DNA from: Spirochaetota bacterium
GTDB lineage: Bacteria; Spirochaetota; Spirochaetia; Treponematales; UBA12059
DNA length: 64,000 bases
Reading direction: 5' to 3'
NCBI GenBank assembly: GCA_022703505.1
Contig: JAKLDN010000001.1
Coordinates: 584,884-648,883, forward strand
A program made the position numbers and the translations under genes. The notes beneath the pieces are model-generated. The model was not told where the DNA came from. It ran no database searches and saw only the letters and a list, made by a program, of their open reading frames with translations. This document shows, in pieces, positions 59,472 through 64,000 of this stretch (within the stretch, counting starts at the first letter, position 1; each line of letters starts with the position of its first letter).

Positions 59472-59783
59472 ATGGAACCCAAGCCCGACGACGGCGTCAT
59501 CTCCGAATCCTGCGGAGCCCCCTTCGGGGGTGCCCAGATGAGCTTTCCCGTCACCTTCGACCTCCGGATCATCTATGTCCTGGAAGGGGGAGGGTCGATC
59601 CAGTCCGACCTCGAAGCCCTCTACACCCGGTTGGGGGTGGAATGCTCCCTGCTCCAGGGGATCTTCAAGCCCGGGGCCAAGTACGGCCGATTCGGCAGCC
59701 GCATCACCGTCCGGAACCGGGCCCAGTTCTACGCGGTCTATTCCGAGGTCGGCAAGCTCCCCTACATAAAGGCGGTCATTTGA
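59472..59783 (+). CDS. DUF493-family protein
   Basis: 103 residues. From residue 23 it matches the small ferredoxin-like DUF493/YbeD fold: FPVTFDLRIIYVL at the first strand, [32 protein letters not shown] at the end. These proteins are probably regulatory; YbeD was linked to lipoate metabolism without firm proof. The ATG at 59538, with GGGGGTG upstream, is a good alternative start that would remove 22 unconserved residues. Confidence 0.7.
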   Translation: MEPKPDDGVISESCGAPFGGAQMSFPVTFDLRIIYVLEGGGSIQSDLEALYTRLGVECSLLQGIFKPGAKYGRFGSRITVRNRAQFYAVYSEVGKLPYIKAVI

Positions 59784-60811
59784 CCTCGCGACGGAGCCGG
59801 AATCCGGACGGCGCCCGGCCGCGTCCCGGGCGCCCAGGGGCCGAGGCGCGACCAACAAGCAAGACGCCGCGGCCAACCGCCCCGGGACGAGCCCGGGGCA
59901 CCGCGTCCCGTCCCGGCCGGCCGGAAATACTCTACGAGGACGAGGACCTGGTCATCGTGGACAAGCCCGCGGGTATGCCGACCATCGCCCCCGAGGGTGC
60001 CTCCGGCCGAACCCGCAGCCTCTACGACTGGGTCACCGAGTATATCCGCCGCCGCAACCCCAAGGGGCGCGCGGCGGTGGTGCACCGCCTGGACCGGGAC
60101 TCCTCGGGGGTCGTGGTCTTCGCCACGGGCGCCGCGGCCAAACGGGAGCTCATGTCCCGGTGGAACCAGCTCGCCCTGTCCCGGCGCTACGCGGCCCTGG
60201 TCGAGGGCGCTCCGGACGGCGAGTCCGGCGTCCTGGATACCTGGCTCCGGGAGAACCGTGCCGGCACGGTGTACCAGGCCCCACCGGGAACCCCGGGCGC
60301 CCTCCGGGCCGTCACCCGGTGGAGGCTTCTGGAATCCGGAGGCGGCTACTCGCTCCTGGAACTGGAACTGGAGACGGGCCGGAAGCACCAGATCCGGGCC
60401 CAGCTTTCCTCGGCGGGCCTGCCCGTGGCCGGGGACTCCCGGTACGGCGCCCGGACCGACCCGGTCGGACGACTCGCCCTGCACGCGGTCTCCATCGAGC
60501 TGGAGCGTCCCTTCGGGGACGGCGTCGTGGAGGCCGAAAGTCCCGTACCGGAAAGTTTCCTCCGGCCTTTGCGCGGCCGGGAAAAAGGCCTATACTATGT
60601 ACCCGGGGGGGCGAAGCAGCGGCCCTCCCCCGCGGTCGGATCCCCGGCCGCCGGTTCGGATACGGAGGGACCCGGAGCCCGGGCCCCCGGAGGAGGACAC
60701 ATGAAAGAAAAGAGCAAGCAGGCAAAGGAACCCAAGAAAAAGGCCCAGAAGACCCTCAAGGAAAAGCGGAAGGAAAAGAAGGAAAAAGCCGCCAGCAAGT
60801 CCGAAGAATAG
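59780..60811 (+). CDS. RluA-family pseudouridine synthase with lysine-rich tail
   Basis: 343 residues from a TTG that overlaps the DUF493 stop (TTGA). An Arg/Pro-rich N-terminus of about 45 residues precedes the catalytic domain: [41 protein letters not shown] with the catalytic Asp, [24 protein letters not shown]. No S4 domain. The frame runs on past the domain into a Gly/Pro/Ala linker and a 36-residue lysine-rich end. That end has its own ribosome binding site and ATG at 60701 and may be a separate product. The exact start is uncertain. Confidence 0.82.
   Translation: MTSRRSRNPDGARPRPGRPGAEARPTSKTPRPTAPGRARGTASRPGRPEILYEDEDLVIVDKPAGMPTIAPEGASGRTRSLYDWVTEYIRRRNPKGRAAVVHRLDRDSSGVVVFATGAAAKRELMSRWNQLALSRRYAALVEGAPDGESGVLDTWLRENRAGTVYQAPPGTPGALRAVTRWRLLESGGGYSLLELELETGRKHQIRAQLSSAGLPVAGDSRYGARTDPVGRLALHAVSIELERPFGDGVVEAESPVPESFLRPLRGREKGLYYVPGGAKQRPSPAVGSPAAGSDTEGPGARAPGGGHMKEKSKQAKEPKKKAQKTLKEKRKEKKEKAASKSEE
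60701..60811 (+). CDS. Possible separate lysine-rich small protein (36 aa), in frame inside the pseudouridine synthase ORF
   Basis: ATG at 60701 preceded by GGAGGAGGACAC, a better ribosome binding site than most starts here. The product, [16 protein letters not shown]..., is almost entirely Lys, Glu and Ala, highly charged and helical. It is in frame with the pseudouridine synthase, so either it is only that protein's tail or an internal start makes a small independent protein. No stop separates them. Confidence 0.4.
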   Translation: MKEKSKQAKEPKKKAQKTLKEKRKEKKEKAASKSEE

Positions 60812-60812
60812 A

Positions 60813-61778
60813 ATGGAATACCGACGGCTGGGTTCCGCGGGCATCAAGGTCAGCACCCTCTCCCTGGGCTCCTGGGTCACCTACGGCAAGCAGGTGGACG
60901 TGGACGCCGCGGCGGCCTCCCTGGCCGCGGCCTACGGGGCGGGGGTCAACTTCTTCGACAACGCGGAATCCTACGCCCAGGGCGCCTCGGAATCCATCAT
61001 GGGCGCCGCCCTCCGCAAGCTCCGGTGGAGGCGGGGGAGCTACCTCGTCTCCACCAAAATCTACTGGGGCCTGGCGGAGGGCCCGAACGAGAAGAACACC
61101 CTGAATCGCAAGCGCCTCCTGGAGGGCATCGACGGCTCCCTGGAGCGCCTAAGCCTGGACTACGTGGATCTCCTCTTCTGCCACCGCCCGGACCCCGAGA
61201 CCACCGTCGAGGAGGTCGTCTGGGCCATGAGCGACATCGTCGCCTCCGGGCGTGCGATGTACTGGGGCACCAGCGAGTGGTCCGCGGACCAGATCCGGGA
61301 GGCCTGGGACATCGCGGACCGGCGCAACCTCCGCAAGCCCCAGATGGAGCAGCCCCAGTACAACCTCCTGCACCGGGACAAGGTCGAGGTCGAGTTCGCC
61401 CGCCTCTACGACGGGATCGGCCTGGGGCTGACCACCTGGAGCCCCCTGGCCTCGGGGGTCCTCTCCGGCAAGTACGCCGCCGGCATCCCCGAAGGGAGCC
61501 GCCTATCCCTGTCCGGCTACGAGTGGCTCCGGGACGACCCCGAGCTCCCCCGGAAGGTGGCCGCGGCCAAGCGCCTCGAGCCCATCGCCCGGGACCTGGG
61601 TGCCACCCCGGCCCAGTTGGCCATCGCCTGGTGCGCCCGGAACCCCCGAGTCAGCACGGTGATCACCGGGGCCAGCCGCCCCGAGCAGGTGACCGAAAAC
61701 CTGAAGGCCCTGGACCTGGTTCCCATGCTGGACGCGGGGGTGCTGAAGGCCATCGACGAGGCGACCTCGTTCCCTTGA
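60813..61778 (+). CDS. Aldo/keto reductase, voltage-gated K+ channel beta-subunit group
   Basis: 321 residues, NADPH-dependent TIM-barrel oxidoreductase. [40 protein letters not shown] with catalytic Asp and Tyr, VSTKIYWG with Lys, and [15 protein letters not shown] with His. YGTSEW-like [15 protein letters not shown] and [13 protein letters not shown] fit the Kv-beta/YghZ group. Starts one nt after the previous stop. Confidence 0.9.
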   Translation: MEYRRLGSAGIKVSTLSLGSWVTYGKQVDVDAAAASLAAAYGAGVNFFDNAESYAQGASESIMGAALRKLRWRRGSYLVSTKIYWGLAEGPNEKNTLNRKRLLEGIDGSLERLSLDYVDLLFCHRPDPETTVEEVVWAMSDIVASGRAMYWGTSEWSADQIREAWDIADRRNLRKPQMEQPQYNLLHRDKVEVEFARLYDGIGLGLTTWSPLASGVLSGKYAAGIPEGSRLSLSGYEWLRDDPELPRKVAAAKRLEPIARDLGATPAQLAIAWCARNPRVSTVITGASRPEQVTENLKALDLVPMLDAGVLKAIDEATSFP

Positions 61779-61794
61779 CCGGCCACGGCCGCCG

Positions 61795-62568
61795 CTAGAT
61801 CCCCGCCAACAGCCCCCCGTCCACATAGACGATCTGGCCGTTCACGAAGGAGGACGCCGGGGAGCAGAGGTACACAAGGAGCCCGACCAGCTCCTCCGGA
61901 TCCCCCCAGCGCCCCGCGGGTGTCCGGCCCCGGATCCAGCGGTCGAAGTCGGGATCCTCCACCAGGGCTTTGGTCATCTCGGTCTTGAAGTACCCCGGCC
62001 CGATGGCGTTCACCTGGATCCCGTGCTTGGCCCACTCCACCGCCATGCCCCGGGTCAGCATCTTCAAGGCCCCCTTGGAGGCCGCGTAGGGGGCGATCGA
62101 GGGCCGGCCCACCTCGCTCTGGAGGGAGCAGACGTTCACGATCTTCCCGGACTTCCTCTCGATCATTCCCCGGGCGACCCGCTTGGACACCAGGAAGGCG
62201 CTGGTCAGGTTGTTCTCCATCACCGCCCGGAAGTCCTCCTCCGGGAAATCCTCCAGGGGTCTGCGCCGCTGGATCCCCGCGTTGTTCACCAGGATCTCGA
62301 CAGGCCCCGCCTCGGCTTCGGCCCGGCCGATACCCTCGTCAACCTGCGCCCCGTCCGTCACGTCGAAGGCCGAGACCGAGACGGCCAAGCCCTCGGCTCG
62401 GAGCCGGTCCGCCGCGGAGGCCAGGGCGGTACCGTCCCGGCCGTTCAGTACTACCCGGGCCCCCGCCAGCGCGAGACCCCGGGCCAGGACGAGACCTAAG
62501 CCCCGGCTGGAGCCGGTGACCAGGGCGGTCTTGCGGTCGAGGGAGAAGAGGGACGACAGGAAATCCAT
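61795..62568 (-). CDS. Short-chain dehydrogenase, gluconate 5-dehydrogenase-like
   Basis: 257 residues. Cofactor motif [16 protein letters not shown] in [16 protein letters not shown], active site Ser in [22 protein letters not shown] with Yxxx[16 protein letters not shown] and [22 protein letters not shown] are close to gluconate 5-dehydrogenases, and the end [17 protein letters not shown] also fits. The substrate is a sugar acid by family analogy. Convergent with the aldo/keto reductase. Confidence 0.88.
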   Translation of the reverse strand: MDFLSSLFSLDRKTALVTGSSRGLGLVLARGLALAGARVVLNGRDGTALASAADRLRAEGLAVSVSAFDVTDGAQVDEGIGRAEAEAGPVEILVNNAGIQRRRPLEDFPEEDFRAVMENNLTSAFLVSKRVARGMIERKSGKIVNVCSLQSEVGRPSIAPYAASKGALKMLTRGMAVEWAKHGIQVNAIGPGYFKTEMTKALVEDPDFDRWIRGRTPAGRWGDPEELVGLLVYLCSPASSFVNGQIVYVDGGLLAGI

Positions 62569-62690
62569 GGCGTACTCCTGGTGTCACGAAGATCGTAAAG
62601 AGACGGAGGATTGTAGCATGGGGGGACGTCAAGACGAGTGACCATCCCAGTTGGGTATTGGTCTTCACTATCCTGAAGTGTATACGAAAT

Positions 62691-62723
62691 CAAAAACGGG
62701 CTACCCTGAAATTGGGTAGCCCG
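62691..62723 (-). terminator. Rho-independent terminator of the surface-protein gene
   Basis: On the minus strand, CGGGCTACCC, loop AATTTCA, GGGTAGCCCG, then TTTTTG. It lies 20 nt after the stop codon at 62743. Confidence 0.9.
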
Positions 62724-62742
62724 AATAAAAACCAAGACGACT

Positions 62743-63933
62743 TTATTTCCCAGTCGTGAAGCTAGCACCTGCCTCGGACGGGATATAGGATGTTGTCAAT
62801 TTATACGTCGCAGCAATCCGCCAAGTATATATTGTAAATGGATCGAGTGTTCCCGGTAAGGCATAGGAATTTGTGGTAAGTCCGGAAGCAACGGTTTGCC
62901 ACGTCCAAAACCGGTCATCAAATACCTTTACCTGAACCGCGTAGGATCCCAAGAAAAGCGGGGGCACGCGCCAAGAAACCGTCGGCGTCTTGGATACCCC
63001 AGTCTGACCACTATACGGTATGACCGGCGTTACTCGAATGGCTCTGCTGCCTACACTCGACTCATATCCTAATGTCGCGTCGATCGTTTTTACGTACAAC
63101 ATATGGGAACCATCGGACAAAGCGGAAGAAGGTGTATAGGATGTAGCTGTCGTGGAGGAACTCCAAGCCCCGGAATCCAGTTGATAGTAATACGTGCCGT
63201 TCCCGCCGCCATTCGTATACCAGGACCAAGTAGGAGTCTGATCCAGCGTCACGGATGAACCGGACACGGTTGGAGCGTAGGTCGGAGTATTGTCCCAGGT
63301 AAGGATAAACTCATCATACCCGGTGTTGCCCGCCTTGTCGGTTACCGTGAAACGAATTGTCCTGTTTCCATCCGTGGCATTCCCCGTGATCGATGTCGCG
63401 GATGAAGTGGATGATCCAAATGTCACGGATGACCCGGACATTAAGTACCATCCATAGGACTTGATATTCGCCTCGGTCACAGCGGCACCGTACCCTACCC
63501 CGGCCGAAAACATGCTTGAAGCGAATAGATCGGGACCGACGTTCACAACCGGGGGTGTCTTATCACGAATTATGGACGGTGAGTAGATAGTACTGTAGGC
63601 CATTTCTCCGGATATATCACCCCGGAAGATAACATATACATTCTGACTGCCATCCACAGCCGCAAGGGTGATCGATTTCGTGGTTGTGGAAGTACTTGTC
63701 CAAGAAGCTTCCGGTATTGTGCTTGGATTCTGTAGTTCCGCCTCGGATAACGATGCATAGTAACCTGAAGCATAACCATTCTGCGTAATAGTGAGAGTAA
63801 TATTGTCATTTCTAGTGTATCCAAGATCTCCGGTTCCGGTTAGCGTAACCGTACCGGCGGGTCCACGCCCAGCCTTAGCAGGCTGTTGAAAATTCGTTGA
63901 TTCTCTGACGAATTGATGAACTACAACTCTCTT
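62743..63933 (-). pseudogene. Repetitive surface-type protein with Ig/FN3-like domains, 5' end missing
   Basis: An open frame of about 396 codons without a credible start or signal peptide. The stop is at 62743 and the first upstream stop at 63936-63934. Domains are Thr/Ser/Tyr-rich beta repeats. GTVTLTGTGDLGYTRNDNITLTITQNGYASGYYASLSE and RTIRFTVTDKAGNTGYDEFILTWDNTPTYAP look like bacterial Ig-like modules. The C-terminal VIPYSGQTGVSKTPTVSWRVPPLFLGSYAVQVKVFDD...ASFTTGK resembles a fibronectin type III domain. The GC content is much lower than the rest of the window. Coding-like text ends near 63880, at a half-palindrome (AGCAGGCTGTTGAAA), so the gene was probably truncated there. A gene with a very unusual start cannot be excluded. 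Confidence 0.65.
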
Positions 63934-64000
63934 TTATTGGGAAATGCAGTAATAGGTTGAAGCAGCAAACCTCCAAGGCCTGCGAGTTTCGGTTTCTGAC
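63880..64000. repeat. Half copy of the AGCAGG..GTTGAAA palindrome and unassigned end of window
   Basis: AGCAGGCTGTTGAAAATTCG at about 63878-63897 matches one arm of the palindromes at 17221 and 24715. No matching second arm follows; AATTCG/CGAATT pairs locally. I see no gene in the remaining 100 nt. Confidence 0.45.

Overview
The window is GC-rich, tightly packed bacterial DNA with about 60 genes on both strands. The organism is most likely a diderm anaerobe or microaerophile. The basis is lipoprotein processing by Lgt, LpxL-like and PlsC-like acyltransferases, a TRAP transporter, a sodium-pump type Nqr gene set, an oxygen-sensitive two-subunit fumarase, formate-tetrahydrofolate ligase and a periplasmic multihaem cytochrome. 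A high-GC spirochaete fits the gene set and the many intergenic palindromes, but no rRNA or other phylogenetic marker was found, so this is only a guess.

Layout. 1-13.5 kb holds a partial nadE, pfk, two small membrane proteins, lgt, fhs, a ferredoxin-tailed aldo/keto reductase, a KtrB/KtrA potassium pair and an oversized GlmS-type aminotransferase. 13.7-21.6 kb is a selenium and redox island. It contains selB, selA and the selenocysteine tRNA (one operon), then a two-domain periplasmic rhodanese and a multihaem cytochrome c, then the divergent system II haem-attachment genes resB and ccsA. The cytochrome would be split by an ordinary gene caller. Its true start lies upstream at 19621 with a strong ribosome binding site, a signal peptide and one more haem motif, and the frame crosses one in-frame TGA at 19448-19450. 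A stem-loop resembling a bacterial SECIS follows that TGA. I read this gene as a selenocysteine-containing cytochrome beside the machinery that decodes the codon. From memory it resembles the ExtKL/ExtH genes of Geobacter selenite/tellurite clusters.

21.7-31.5 kb carries a TRAP transporter (dctPQM), a DUF3137-like protein, an aminotransferase and nqrBCDEF without a visible nqrA. 31.5-40.2 kb has a repeat-rich stretch, a YihY membrane protein fused to a cyclic-nucleotide-binding domain, a phosphodiesterase, an E1-like ThiF/MoeB protein with no usual start codon, a lipoprotein/fumarase operon, an acyltransferase-fold protein, an NTPase, a haemolysin III protein and MsrB. 40.4-45.2 kb is a complete branched-chain amino acid ABC transporter (livKHMGF). 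45.3-49.4 kb has a FecR/TPR protein, two acyltransferases and an RRM RNA-binding protein with a leader of about 300 nt. 49.7-62.6 kb has trkA/trkH, a cAMP-receptor-like protein, an MFS exporter, a trypsin-like lipoprotein, a B12-binding radical SAM protein, truA, a DUF493 protein, an RluA-type pseudouridine synthase, an aldo/keto reductase and a short-chain dehydrogenase. The last 1.3 kb drops sharply in GC and holds the 3' part of a repetitive surface protein.

Intergenic DNA is unusual. Long, near-perfect palindromes sit at gene ends and several contain the stop codon of the flanking gene. Three share a GTCGGTTAC-like loop with different stems. Other repeats are a 60-bp tandem array, a 36-bp tandem array and dispersed CCACGGAG-type repeats, one of which supplies the last codons of a gene. 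No CRISPR array, rRNA or transposase gene was seen.
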